From NCBI GenBank assembly GCA_041660545.1, contig JBAZWE010000014.1, forward strand, positions 1-30,977: a stretch of 30,977 nt of DNA, in the 5' to 3' direction. A program made the position numbers and the translations under genes. The notes under the pieces are model-generated. The model saw only the letters and a list, made by a program, of their open reading frames with translations. It made no database searches and had not been told where the DNA came from. This document shows positions 23,330 through 30,977 of the stretch, one piece after another. The DNA comes from JBAZWE01 sp041660545. Its GTDB lineage: Bacteria > Actinomycetota > Thermoleophilia > BMS3ABIN01. How positions within the stretch are numbered: position 1 is the stretch's first letter; each line of letters begins with the position of its first letter.

Positions 23330-25240
23330 ATGTGCGGTATATCGGGCATCGTAAAAAAGACGGGTGCAACCGCAGCTGATGCCGTCCTGGCCGAGAAGAT
23401 GGGCGAGGTCATTCGTCATCGCGGTCCTGATGAAGACGGCGTGCGACAGGGCGAATTCTATGCTTTCGCTCATCGCCGCCTCAGTATCATAGATCTGGCG
23501 GAAGGCCACCAGCCGATGTCCAATGAAGCCGGCGATATCTGGCTTGTGTATAACGGTGAGATCTACAATTTCCTCGAGCTGCGCGAGGAGCTGATCGCAA
23601 AGGGTCACATTTTCCGAACCCGTTGCGATACCGAGGTCATTATTCATCTATACGAGGAAGAAGGCCCGGATTGTGTCTTAAGGCTGAACGGCATGTTTGC
23701 CTTCGCCCTCTTCGACGAGAAAAAGAAACAGCTCTTCATGGCTCGCGACCGGGCTGGAATAAAGCCACTTTATTACATGTTCGACGGGGCCTCGATACGG
23801 TTTGCTTCCGAGGCGAAAGCCCTGGTGCAGACTTCGCAACGCCTGGTAAGTCCGGATCCCCGGTCGGTTATCGACTTCTTTTCACTCAGCGTGATCCAGG
23901 AAGGCCGCACTGCTTTTGACGGCATCAGTGAGCTGGAGTCCGCACATACCCTGCTTTGGAACCTGGAAGGTAAGCCACGCGTAAACAGATACTGGAATCC
24001 TTCGTATGCCGATAAAACCAGGCTATCGGGGGAGGAGCTTACGGCGGCCGTTTCCGGCCTCCTTGTCGACGCGGTCAAGGGCCACCTCATCAGCGATGTT
24101 CCCGTAGGCACATATCTGAGCGGTGGACTGGATTCGAGTGTCGTCTCCGCGATTGCTGATGATTACATCGAGGAGCTCAACACTTTCTCGGCGGGTTTTG
24201 TCGGCAGGGAAGCCGTGGATGAGCGGGTCTATGCAAGGGAGGTCGCTGCCAGTATCGGCTCAAATCATCATGAAGTGGAAGTAGGTCCCGAGAACTTTCT
24301 CGACAACCTGAGGAAGATCGTCTGGCACATGGACGAACCCACGCTTAGTCCGGGAGTCTATCCATACTTCTTTCTCTGCGGGCTGGTGGCCGAATCGGTC
24401 AAAGTTGTACTGGGAGGACAGGGGAGCGACGAACTTTTCGGCGGTTATCCACGCTATCGCATGGCGCTTCTGGAGAAGGATATCTCCAGCGCGCTAGGCA
24501 GCGGGCGCCTTTTGCGTCTGTCGGCCGCGCTTTCCGAGTACAGGCGCCGGTATGGCCTGGGAGGACTCAAAAACGAACTCCTCAGGATAAACGCACCCGA
24601 CGAACGGCGTATCTATGAGATCGTCAGTGGTTTCGTGCCGCGGCGCATCTCCAGCCTTTTCTCAAAGGATTTCCGGGAGAATATGGCGGGATACGATCCG
24701 ATGGAGATATTCCATGACTCTCTTTCCGCCTGTGACTCGGACAATCTCATCGATCGCATGCTCTATAACGATTTTCATAACATGCTCTCAAGCATCTTGA
24801 GGACCGAGGACCGCATGAGCATGGCTCACTCCATCGAGTCACGCGTTCCTTTTCTTGATTACCGGCTCGTTGAGCTTGCAGCCTCGATCCCGGCCAGCGC
24901 CAAGGTAAGCGGCGACGAACCAAAGCTGATCTTGAAGGAAGCCGCCCGCGGCAAGGTCCCGGAAAGTATAATCACCCGCCGCAAACAGGGATTCTCCGCC
25001 CCTATTGAAAGCTGGTTCGCCGGCGCCCTGGGCGGCGAGGTAAGTGAACTGCTTCTAGGGGAACGCGCCAGTGCCAGAGGATACTTCTCACGTCCGTACG
25101 TGGAGAAAATGGTATCGCGCTTCCAGGATAAGGGAAAAGATGTCTGGAGAGTCTGGTCGCTGGTTACCTTTGAGATGTGGTGCCGGGTCTTTATCGATGG
25201 AGAGGGTCCACGCCGCGCATCATCGACCGGGAAGAAATAG
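23330..25240 (+). CDS. asnB: Glutamine-dependent asparagine synthetase-like amidotransferase
   Basis: A 636-residue class II amidotransferase/ligase of the AsnB family, which hydrolyses glutamine in the N-terminal domain and uses the ammonia to amidate an adenylated carboxylate. The catalytic Cys2 follows Met1 in MCGISGIV. Other glutaminase residues are in place: HRRLSIID (Arg50), VYNGEIYN (Asn75, Glu77) and RCDTEV (Asp100). The synthetase domain has the pyrophosphate loop LSGGLDSS (263-270), GGQGSDELFGGY, ESRVPFLDYRLVE and RRKQGFSAP. A Gln lies where E. coli AsnB has the catalytic Glu348. In surface-glycan clusters such proteins often amidate uronic acids or peptides instead of aspartate. 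It is followed, after 239 bp, by a paralogue without glutaminase residues. Confidence 0.92.
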   Translation: MCGISGIVKKTGATAADAVLAEKMGEVIRHRGPDEDGVRQGEFYAFAHRRLSIIDLAEGHQPMSNEAGDIWLVYNGEIYNFLELREELIAKGHIFRTRCDTEVIIHLYEEEGPDCVLRLNGMFAFALFDEKKKQLFMARDRAGIKPLYYMFDGASIRFASEAKALVQTSQRLVSPDPRSVIDFFSLSVIQEGRTAFDGISELESAHTLLWNLEGKPRVNRYWNPSYADKTRLSGEELTAAVSGLLVDAVKGHLISDVPVGTYLSGGLDSSVVSAIADDYIEELNTFSAGFVGREAVDERVYAREVAASIGSNHHEVEVGPENFLDNLRKIVWHMDEPTLSPGVYPYFFLCGLVAESVKVVLGGQGSDELFGGYPRYRMALLEKDISSALGSGRLLRLSAALSEYRRRYGLGGLKNELLRINAPDERRIYEIVSGFVPRRISSLFSKDFRENMAGYDPMEIFHDSLSACDSDNLIDRMLYNDFHNMLSSILRTEDRMSMAHSIESRVPFLDYRLVELAASIPASAKVSGDEPKLILKEAARGKVPESIITRRKQGFSAPIESWFAGALGGEVSELLLGERASARGYFSRPYVEKMVSRFQDKGKDVWRVWSLVTFEMWCRVFIDGEGPRRASSTGKK

Positions 25241-25313
25241 GCTAGACTGAGTGACGAGCAGCCCGACCAACTATGATTTACAGGCGGTAATTTGCCCGGG
25301 TTTAGGGGATGGA

Positions 25314-25335
25314 TGCGCTCCGGCGCAGTTTCTTG
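25314..25335 (+). terminator. Candidate terminator after the first AsnB gene
   Basis: TGCGC (25314-25318), a TCCG loop of the stable UNCG class, and GCGCA (25323-25327) form a short stem followed by GTTTCTTG. The stem is only 5 bp, so the call is weak. The rest of the 239-bp gap (25241-25479) shows no other clear element apart from GAGGG (25471-25475) before ATG 25480. Confidence 0.35.
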
Positions 25336-25479
25336 TACAATTGCTCGATGCTTTTTCAGGGAAGATTGAGTCTCTGGATGCCAGTTATGTAACTTTTAAG
25401 TAAAAAGGAAACTATTGGCAAGATGCAATACAGTTGATGTTTCGTTATACCGGAAGGAGTCAGGGGGCTTGAGGGTTTT

Positions 25480-27366
25480 ATGAGCGGCATAGCCGGTATA
25501 TACAAGACTTCAGACACGAAAGTTTCCGAAGCGGAACTCACCTCCCTGATTACTCCCATCGCTCACCGGGGCCCTGACGGGTCTGATCGATTCATTGACG
25601 GCAACGTCGGCCTCGCACACTGTTATCTGGAAATCCCCTCAGCGGTTTCGGCTCCCCAGCCTCTCTATAACGAAGACGGTACGATCGTGATCGTCTGCGA
25701 CGGTCGCATCTACAACCATGCTGAACTCCGCAGGCGCCTGGAGGCCAAGGGGCATCAGTTCAAGACTCGCAGTGATGTGGAGGTTCTGCTTCACCTCTAT
25801 GAAGAAAAAGGGGAGCGCTTCCTGGAAGACACCAACGGCATGTTCGGACTGGCGCTCTGGGACAGTCGAGAGCGGCGCCTTTTGCTGGCGCGCGATCGCA
25901 TCGGCATAAAACCCCTTTACTATTCACATGCCGCCTCCAGCCTGGTCTTCGGATCCGAGATCAAGGCGATCCTGGCCGGCAGGTCCGATCGCAGCGTGAA
26001 CTTCAGGGCAATGAGCGACTTTTTCGGCCTCTCATATATATTTGACAGCGAAACCATGTTCAATGATATCCTGGCGCTGCCACCAGGATGCATATATGTC
26101 GTCAACAGGGATGGCCGTGGTCATCTGACCCGATACTGGGACATGAATTTCGAGCCGGATCACCCATGGAACGAGAAGGAACTGGCGGAAAAAGGGCTCG
26201 GGATCCTCGAGGAGGCCGTCAATCTCGAGTCGGCTGACGTCTCTCCCTTGGGAATCCACCTGAGCGGCGGCATAGACTCCAGCTTCATCACGTCACTGGC
26301 TGCACGGCAGGACAGGGACAGGATCATAACTCTTTCGGCCGGTTTCAGGGAAAAAGAATATGACGAACGCGACTATGCCCTTCAGGCCGCAGAGCATGCC
26401 GGGGTACGGCATGAGGAGATCGAGGTCTTCCCCACCGAGGACACCTTTATGGACACCATGCTCAAGGTTATCTGGCACGTGGACGAGCCGACCGTGAGCC
26501 CGGGAATCCATTCCTTTTATGTGCTGAACGAGTTCACCTGCAAGTTTGTCAAGGTGGTATTGGGAGGGCAGGGCAGCAATGAGTTGCTGGCCGGTTACAA
26601 TCGTTATATCCTTGCCGATATCAGGGAACGGTTTGCCCGTGCCCTAAAGGGTGTCAGGCCTGTCAGCGCCTGGCATGAAATCAAGAAGACACTCGATTTC
26701 TTCGGTCCTCAGCCTCTCAGGGGCTTATTTTATGAATTACCGAGATCTTCCGCTCAACGGGCCCTGCGGATCGCCAGCACTTTTCCTCCGCACGAGAAAG
26801 CAAAGCTTTTCTCCAGCAAGTTACACTCGGAGATGGGTGGGTATAATACCGAGAATCATTATCTTGAAGCATTCAAAAATTCGCCGGCTGACACTACGAT
26901 AGACCGGATGATGTATCTGGACATGAAAAACATGATGCCAAACATGCTCAGGATACTCGACAGGACGTGCGCAGCCTTTGGCATCGAGGCGAGAACCCCC
27001 TACCTGGATCATAATTTTGTCGAGTTTGCGGCAAGCCTCTCAGATGATGCCGTTCTCAGGGGGACGGAATCCAAATATATCCTCAAGAAGATGGGGGAAG
27101 GGATACTTCGCGATGACACGGTCTATCGCGATAAATCCGGTTTTGCGCCGCCGGCGACCCCGTGGCTGCAGGGACACCTGAACCGGGAAGCGCAAAGAAT
27201 AATCTTTTCCGAAGAGGCCATGAGCCGCGGCTACTTCGATGAGAAATACGTTCGCTACATGGTCGATCGTCATGAGCGTACGGGCAAGGGTGTCTGGCAG
27301 GTCTGGATGCTGCTAATTTTTGAACTGTGGCATCGTGACTTTATTGATGGAAAAAGCGAGGTTTAA
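25480..27366 (+). CDS. AsnB-like ligase with degenerate glutaminase domain (Cys2 to Ser)
   Basis: A 628-residue paralogue of the preceding protein, collinear throughout. The N-terminus is MSGIAGIY: the nucleophilic Cys2 is Ser (codon AGC). By alignment with AsnB the Arg, Asn and Glu of the glutamine pocket are Tyr49, Asp74 and Arg76 (AHCYLEI, VCDGRIYN); only Asp99 remains. The ligase half keeps the pyrophosphate loop LSGGIDSS (261-268), EARTPYLDHNFVEF and KSGFAPPATPW, but GSDE has become GSNE. The fold is complete and the frame intact, so this is not a decaying pseudogene. Known AsnB relatives without the Cys, such as beta-lactam synthetase and lasso-peptide cyclase, use an amine other than glutamine-derived ammonia. 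GAGGG precedes ATG 25480. Substrate unknown. Confidence 0.9.
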   Translation: MSGIAGIYKTSDTKVSEAELTSLITPIAHRGPDGSDRFIDGNVGLAHCYLEIPSAVSAPQPLYNEDGTIVIVCDGRIYNHAELRRRLEAKGHQFKTRSDVEVLLHLYEEKGERFLEDTNGMFGLALWDSRERRLLLARDRIGIKPLYYSHAASSLVFGSEIKAILAGRSDRSVNFRAMSDFFGLSYIFDSETMFNDILALPPGCIYVVNRDGRGHLTRYWDMNFEPDHPWNEKELAEKGLGILEEAVNLESADVSPLGIHLSGGIDSSFITSLAARQDRDRIITLSAGFREKEYDERDYALQAAEHAGVRHEEIEVFPTEDTFMDTMLKVIWHVDEPTVSPGIHSFYVLNEFTCKFVKVVLGGQGSNELLAGYNRYILADIRERFARALKGVRPVSAWHEIKKTLDFFGPQPLRGLFYELPRSSAQRALRIASTFPPHEKAKLFSSKLHSEMGGYNTENHYLEAFKNSPADTTIDRMMYLDMKNMMPNMLRILDRTCAAFGIEARTPYLDHNFVEFAASLSDDAVLRGTESKYILKKMGEGILRDDTVYRDKSGFAPPATPWLQGHLNREAQRIIFSEEAMSRGYFDEKYVRYMVDRHERTGKGVWQVWMLLIFELWHRDFIDGKSEV

Positions 27367-27397
27367 CATCAATGGCGTCGAATACTTTTTTTAGGGT

Positions 27398-28897
27398 ATG
27401 AGAATACTTTTCATATATCCAAATGTTGCGCGCAACAGATCTCCCCAGGTTGGGCTGAGTTCTCTGGCAGGCACCCTCAAACGCGAAGGACACGATTCGC
27501 GTCTTTTCGACATCACCTTTCTTGAGGATCACGAGATTGCCGAGGCTTATCGCCGGGCACTGTTGGATTTCAAACCGGATATCATCGGGATCTCATGCAG
27601 AAGTACAGAGTGGAGCACCGCGCAATCGATCATAAGGATGGCTGACGTTGAGGTTCCCGTGCTGGTTGGCGGCCCTCATGCGACGATTGCCTCGGAAGAA
27701 GTAATTGCGGACGACCATGTTGATATGCTTATCCGGGGCGAGGGCGAAGAGGCGCTGCTGGAATTGCTCGAAAGCATCGAGCTGGGAGCAGACATAAGCC
27801 AGGTGCCTAATGTCTGGCTGAAAAATGAGGATGGCGAAGTCGTCAGAAACGACCTGCGCGATCTCATCCAGGACCTCGATAGTCTTGCCATGCCGGAGTG
27901 GGACATGTGGGACGACAGGCACTTCGAGGAACATTATCACCAGACCTTCTTTCCCACCGCCATGATCTTTGGAGACCTGGAGACGTCCCGCGGCTGTCCT
28001 TACGCGTGCCCTTATTGCCTGACGCCCCTCATGCAGGAGATCTATCAGGGAAAGGGCAAGTATCACAGGGAGAAGTCACCGGAGCGGGTCATAGCCGAGA
28101 TAAGGAAGCTGCAGCTCGACAGGAAGATAGATTATGTGCGTTTTGTGGATGAGACTTTTATTCTGAACCGTCAGCGCGTGCAGGATATCTGCCGCCTCTA
28201 TGAAGATATCAAGCTGCCGTTCTCATTCAGCACCCGCCCGGAGACGGTGGACGACGAAACGATGAAACTGCTCGCAAAGGCAGGCGCGAATTGCGTATCG
28301 TTCGGGCTGGAGTCCGGCAATGAGGACTACCGGCGGGAGATGCTCAACCGCAAGACAAAGCAGCAGGAAGTCGTGGACGCCGTTGAAATCTGCAAACGAT
28401 ATGACGTCAAAACGTTTGCATTTGTGATGATAGGGCTCCCCCGTGAGGACCGCGACAAGATTCAGGACACCCTGGAACTCATCAACATTCTGCAACCGGA
28501 TGTTTTTCAGATCACGATCTTCTATCCATTCAGGGGCACTCCGTTCTATAATTACTGTATAGATGAGGGTTGGCTTGATCCGGACCATGAGCCATTGACT
28601 GAGATATGGAAGGGTTCAGTGCTCAAGCAGCCGCAATTTACGAGCGATTATCTTGTGAGGATGCGGCAGTTGGCCCTGGCCTTTGCCAAGAGAGACCGGC
28701 GCTGGTGGCCAATGATGCAGTTTCTGGAGAAACACCCGAAAGTTTTCAGAGTGTGGCAAAAGGGGCAGCGGGCCAAGTTCGCGGCTGGTAAATTCGGCGA
28801 CTTGATGACCGTTTCCGAGAAAAGCAAGGTGGTACCAAAAGGACAGATTTCCCCGAGTAAAGAAAAAAGCGCTACAGCGGTTTTAGACAAAACCTGA
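27398..28897 (+). CDS. B12-binding-domain radical SAM protein 4
   Basis: A 499-residue class B radical-SAM protein. The B12-type domain begins MRILFIYPNVARNRSPQVGL and contains VLVGGPHATIASEE and MLIRGEGEEALLEL. The cluster motif is RGCPYACPYC (Cys200, 204, 207), followed by VRFVDETFILN, FGLESGNED and VMIGLPRED. The C-terminus carries a Lys/Ser-rich tail of about 35 residues that is probably disordered. The gene starts 31 bases after the AsnB paralogue, so the two are likely co-transcribed. An AATACT at 27381-27386 could alternatively start a message with a five-base leader. The neighbourhood suggests it acts on the same substrate as the two AsnB-like ligases; the reaction is not identifiable. 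Confidence 0.9.
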   Translation: MRILFIYPNVARNRSPQVGLSSLAGTLKREGHDSRLFDITFLEDHEIAEAYRRALLDFKPDIIGISCRSTEWSTAQSIIRMADVEVPVLVGGPHATIASEEVIADDHVDMLIRGEGEEALLELLESIELGADISQVPNVWLKNEDGEVVRNDLRDLIQDLDSLAMPEWDMWDDRHFEEHYHQTFFPTAMIFGDLETSRGCPYACPYCLTPLMQEIYQGKGKYHREKSPERVIAEIRKLQLDRKIDYVRFVDETFILNRQRVQDICRLYEDIKLPFSFSTRPETVDDETMKLLAKAGANCVSFGLESGNEDYRREMLNRKTKQQEVVDAVEICKRYDVKTFAFVMIGLPREDRDKIQDTLELINILQPDVFQITIFYPFRGTPFYNYCIDEGWLDPDHEPLTEIWKGSVLKQPQFTSDYLVRMRQLALAFAKRDRRWWPMMQFLEKHPKVFRVWQKGQRAKFAAGKFGDLMTVSEKSKVVPKGQISPSKEKSATAVLDKT

Positions 28898-28960
28898 AGA
28901 AGGCTTGCTGACGGAAAGATTTCAAGCAGAGGAAAAACTAAAGATCTTTCTTCTTTTTAC

Positions 28961-28980
28961 CGAGCCCCTTGCGGGGCTCG
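28961..28980. other. Perfect 8-bp hairpin between radical-SAM genes 4 and 5
   Basis: CGAGCCCC and GGGGCTCG pair perfectly around TTGC. A pyrimidine-rich run precedes it and no T tract follows directly, so termination is uncertain. It lies 42 bases upstream of ATG 29023 and excludes the earlier in-frame TTG at 28969, which is in its loop. Confidence 0.5.
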
Positions 28981-29022
28981 AACTATTCTACAAAAGTATT
29001 TTTACAAAACTGGAAAGCAATA

Positions 29023-30543
29023 ATGATGAAGACCATAATACTATTTCAACCGAAATTCTGGCCGGGGCCGTTAAATAACGAAAAACCCCTTCGGAAAAAG
29101 TATTATCACGGAGTCAGGGAAACGTTTAGATACCTGCCGCTGGGACTGTTGTCGGTTGCCGCGGTCCTTAAGGATAAATACGATGTCAAAATCATCGATC
29201 AGAGGTTCGATGAGAATTGGCAGGCGACGGTTACCGACATCCTGAAGAATGCGGACGTTTTGTTTACCGGAACAACAGCATGTACCGGTTATGAGATCAA
29301 CGGCGCCATCGAATTTTCAAAATTGACAAGGCAGGTCTCTCCGGATGTTCCAATCGTGTGGGGAGGCTGGCACGCGTCTACGGTTCCGGGTGATACCCTA
29401 AAGGCGGACTTCGTCGACATAGTCGTCAAGGGTCAGGGTGAAGGAACGGCCCGGGAACTGGCGCAAAAGCTGGATACAGACACACGCGACCTTCGGGGGA
29501 TCAAGGGGCTCATGTACAAAACAGCCGATGGCGGCGTTGTCGAGGAGCCCGACCGGGAGCTGATCCCCGCGAACGACCTGCCGGATATAGATTATTCGCT
29601 GGTTGACGTGGCCAAGTACTTAAGATTCAAGGACGGCACACCAGCCCGTCTCTTTTACGTATCCTCGATCGGCTGTCCCTATAATTGCTCTTTCTGCTCC
29701 ATCGCCGCCGTTTACAAAAGACACTGGAGTTCCAAAGACCCGGAACGGGTCGTGCGTGAAATCAGATACTTTGTAGAAAATTACGGCATCGAGACGGTGG
29801 AATTCGATGGCACTATATTCTTTGCGAACTCAAAATGGGCCAAAAATGTACTCAAGGCACTGATCGAAAGCGGCATGAAGCTCGATTATGTGACCTCCAC
29901 CAGGGCTGACATAATCGTCAAATGGGACGACGACATGAAAGCCGTCATAAAAGAATCGGGCTTCAAGGCGATCGGCGTCGGTGCGGAGTCGGGTTCGGAT
30001 CGGGTCCTGAAGATAATCGACAAGAGAATAAAGGTTGAAGATATCGTCGATTCACTGAAGATTCTCAAGGAACTGGATATAGACCCGGCTTACACTTTCA
30101 TGTTTGGCATTCCGGGAGAGACCATCGAGGATACAAAGATGACGCTGGACCTGATGGCAAAGCTGAAAAAAATCATGCCGGAAAGCAGGATTGCAGGATT
30201 TTTCTATCACCCGTTCCCCGGGAGCAAGACATATATGGAATATAAGGAAATGCACAATCTCCCGGATCTGACCCTGGAGAAGTGGGCTAATTATTCATTT
30301 GACCTTAAATATTCCAGGTCGCTTTCCCTGGCTGATAATTATCTGGAATTCGTCAATGAAAGGGTTCAGTATCTTGATTGGGCATATCCTGAATATGAAA
30401 GCGGGCGTGGTATCTCAAGGAAGCTGATCTCCAGAATCGCCCGTCTACGGGTAGATAACGGTTTTTATAAATTCCCGATCGAGTGGCGCCTGGCAAAATC
30501 CTTGGGAAAGAGCGGAAGACTGAAAGACTCACAGTCCATGTAA
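29023..30543 (+). CDS. B12-binding-domain radical SAM protein 5
   Basis: A 506-residue class B radical-SAM protein. The N-terminal domain (MMKTIILFQPKFWPGP) includes RYLPLGLLSVAAVLKDKYDV, TGTTACTGYEINGAI and IVWGGWHASTVPGDTL, then VKGQGEGTARELA. The cluster motif is IGCPYNCSFC (Cys218, 222, 225), followed by VEFDGTIFFANS, VGAESGSDR and FGIPGETIED. The WGGWH signature groups it with protein 3 and the partial protein 6. The frame opens at TTG 28969 in a hairpin loop; ATG 29023, behind GGAAAG, is the better start and ATG 29026 is equivalent. Lys/Asp/Ile content is slightly higher than in its neighbours. Substrate unknown. Confidence 0.9.
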   Translation: MMKTIILFQPKFWPGPLNNEKPLRKKYYHGVRETFRYLPLGLLSVAAVLKDKYDVKIIDQRFDENWQATVTDILKNADVLFTGTTACTGYEINGAIEFSKLTRQVSPDVPIVWGGWHASTVPGDTLKADFVDIVVKGQGEGTARELAQKLDTDTRDLRGIKGLMYKTADGGVVEEPDRELIPANDLPDIDYSLVDVAKYLRFKDGTPARLFYVSSIGCPYNCSFCSIAAVYKRHWSSKDPERVVREIRYFVENYGIETVEFDGTIFFANSKWAKNVLKALIESGMKLDYVTSTRADIIVKWDDDMKAVIKESGFKAIGVGAESGSDRVLKIIDKRIKVEDIVDSLKILKELDIDPAYTFMFGIPGETIEDTKMTLDLMAKLKKIMPESRIAGFFYHPFPGSKTYMEYKEMHNLPDLTLEKWANYSFDLKYSRSLSLADNYLEFVNERVQYLDWAYPEYESGRGISRKLISRIARLRVDNGFYKFPIEWRLAKSLGKSGRLKDSQSM

Positions 30544-30632
30544 ACGGTTGAAACGGTGTATCCTTTACCAGGAACGACCGTAAGCAGAACCAGGAAAATT
30601 ATGTTGTCGGGACTGAGGACAGTTCGGATCGT

Positions 30633-30977
30633 ATGAATAAAAAAAACAGCATCACACTGGTCTTCCCCAGACTGCGACGCGAAAGCAATGTCTGGGCCCC
30701 GTTACCGCTCCAGGCGGTCGCGGCGCCGTTGATCGACGCCGGTTTCGATGTAAGTCTGATCGATTGCCGGGTGATACATCCGCATATACCCGATATCATC
30801 AAAGCCGCCCGGGATTCACTTTTCGTGGGTCTGTCGGTAATGACGGGGTTGCAGATCAGGGACGCGGTGGTGATTTCAAAGGCGGTCAAGGAAGCTTTCC
30901 CGGATATTCCGGTTGTCTGGGGAGGCTATCACGCCAGCATGCTGCCGGAACAGACACTGGCGGAAAGCTTTGTTGAT
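30633..30977 (+). CDS. B12-binding-domain radical SAM protein 6 (3'-truncated by window edge)
   Basis: The first 115 codons of another protein of the same family, running in frame off the right edge. It starts MNKKNSITLVFPRLRRE and shows APLPLQAVAAPLIDAGFDV, VGLSVMTGLQIRDAV and VVWGGYHASMLPEQTL, nearly the same landmark order as protein 3 at 16825. Only the B12-type domain is visible, so the presence of a radical-SAM barrel beyond the edge is inferred from family architecture. A GAGGA at 30615 is rather distant from ATG 30633. The gap to the previous stop is 89 bp, suggesting a common transcript. Confidence 0.8.
   Translation, partial: MNKKNSITLVFPRLRRESNVWAPLPLQAVAAPLIDAGFDVSLIDCRVIHPHIPDIIKAARDSLFVGLSVMTGLQIRDAVVISKAVKEAFPDIPVVWGGYHASMLPEQTLAESFVD

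Noticed and set aside
28969..29022. Upstream TTG start for radical-SAM protein 5
   Set aside because: The TTG lies in the loop of a perfect hairpin, and ATG 29023 has a ribosome-binding site and gives the usual family N-terminus.
1..30977. Mobile elements, tRNA/rRNA genes, CRISPR arrays
   Set aside because: No transposase, integrase, repeat-spacer array or recognisable tRNA or rRNA segment was found on reading either strand.

Overview
The window is about 31 kb of a moderately GC-rich (by eye, mid-50s %) bacterial chromosome. It is from a draft or metagenome assembly, because a run of 14 N interrupts one gene. Almost every gene points to cell-envelope glycan or lipid-linked sugar assembly, combined with an unusually dense set of radical-SAM enzymes. 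Most of these enzymes are built like cobalamin (B12)-binding class B radical-SAM proteins, which suggests an anaerobic or microaerophilic organism that has or imports B12. GTG and TTG starts are common, and several starts sit directly behind a -10 box as in leaderless mRNAs. With the TolB-like surface protein this would fit an uncultured anaerobic lineage such as a deep-branching actinobacterium, but the sequence does not settle the phylum.

Layout. 1-2412: the 3' part of a SAM methyltransferase, then a Wzx/MurJ-type flippase on the minus strand. 2444-11119: a tightly packed plus-strand operon holding a nucleoside phosphorylase, a GT2 glycosyltransferase, a B12-type radical-SAM protein, a GT87-like polytopic membrane protein, a zinc-ribbon methyltransferase and two tandem GT39 (ArnT/PMT-like) glycosyltransferases. 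11188-11965: two overlapping minus-strand SMR/EamA-like four-helix proteins that resemble the ArnE/ArnF pair. 12041-18312: a second B12-type radical-SAM protein translationally coupled to a polyprenyl-phosphate-type GT2, a radical-SAM protein with a SPASM-like C-terminus coupled to a DegT-family aminotransferase, and a third B12-type radical-SAM protein. 18559-21358: a secreted seven-bladed propeller plus Ig-repeat surface protein, broken only by the assembly gap. 21418-21624: a small minus-strand protein of unknown function. 21821-30977: a second flippase, a canonical glutamine-dependent asparagine synthetase, a paralogue that has lost its glutaminase residues, and three further B12-type radical-SAM proteins, the last cut off by the window edge.

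How the genes may work together (inference). The GT2 enzymes would charge polyprenyl phosphate. The SMR pair and the two flippases would move lipid-linked intermediates across the membrane. The GT39 and GT87-like GT-C enzymes would transfer sugars on the outer face. The DegT aminotransferase, the methyltransferases, the two AsnB-like ligases and the seven radical-SAM enzymes would build an unusual amidated, methylated or C-C-modified glycan or lipid. The phosphorylase could clear nucleoside by-products of SAM chemistry. The most distinctive features are the cluster of six B12-type radical-SAM proteins (five complete, one partial) and the AsnB paralogue with Ser in place of the catalytic Cys. 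No tRNA, rRNA, CRISPR array, transposase or integrase was seen.
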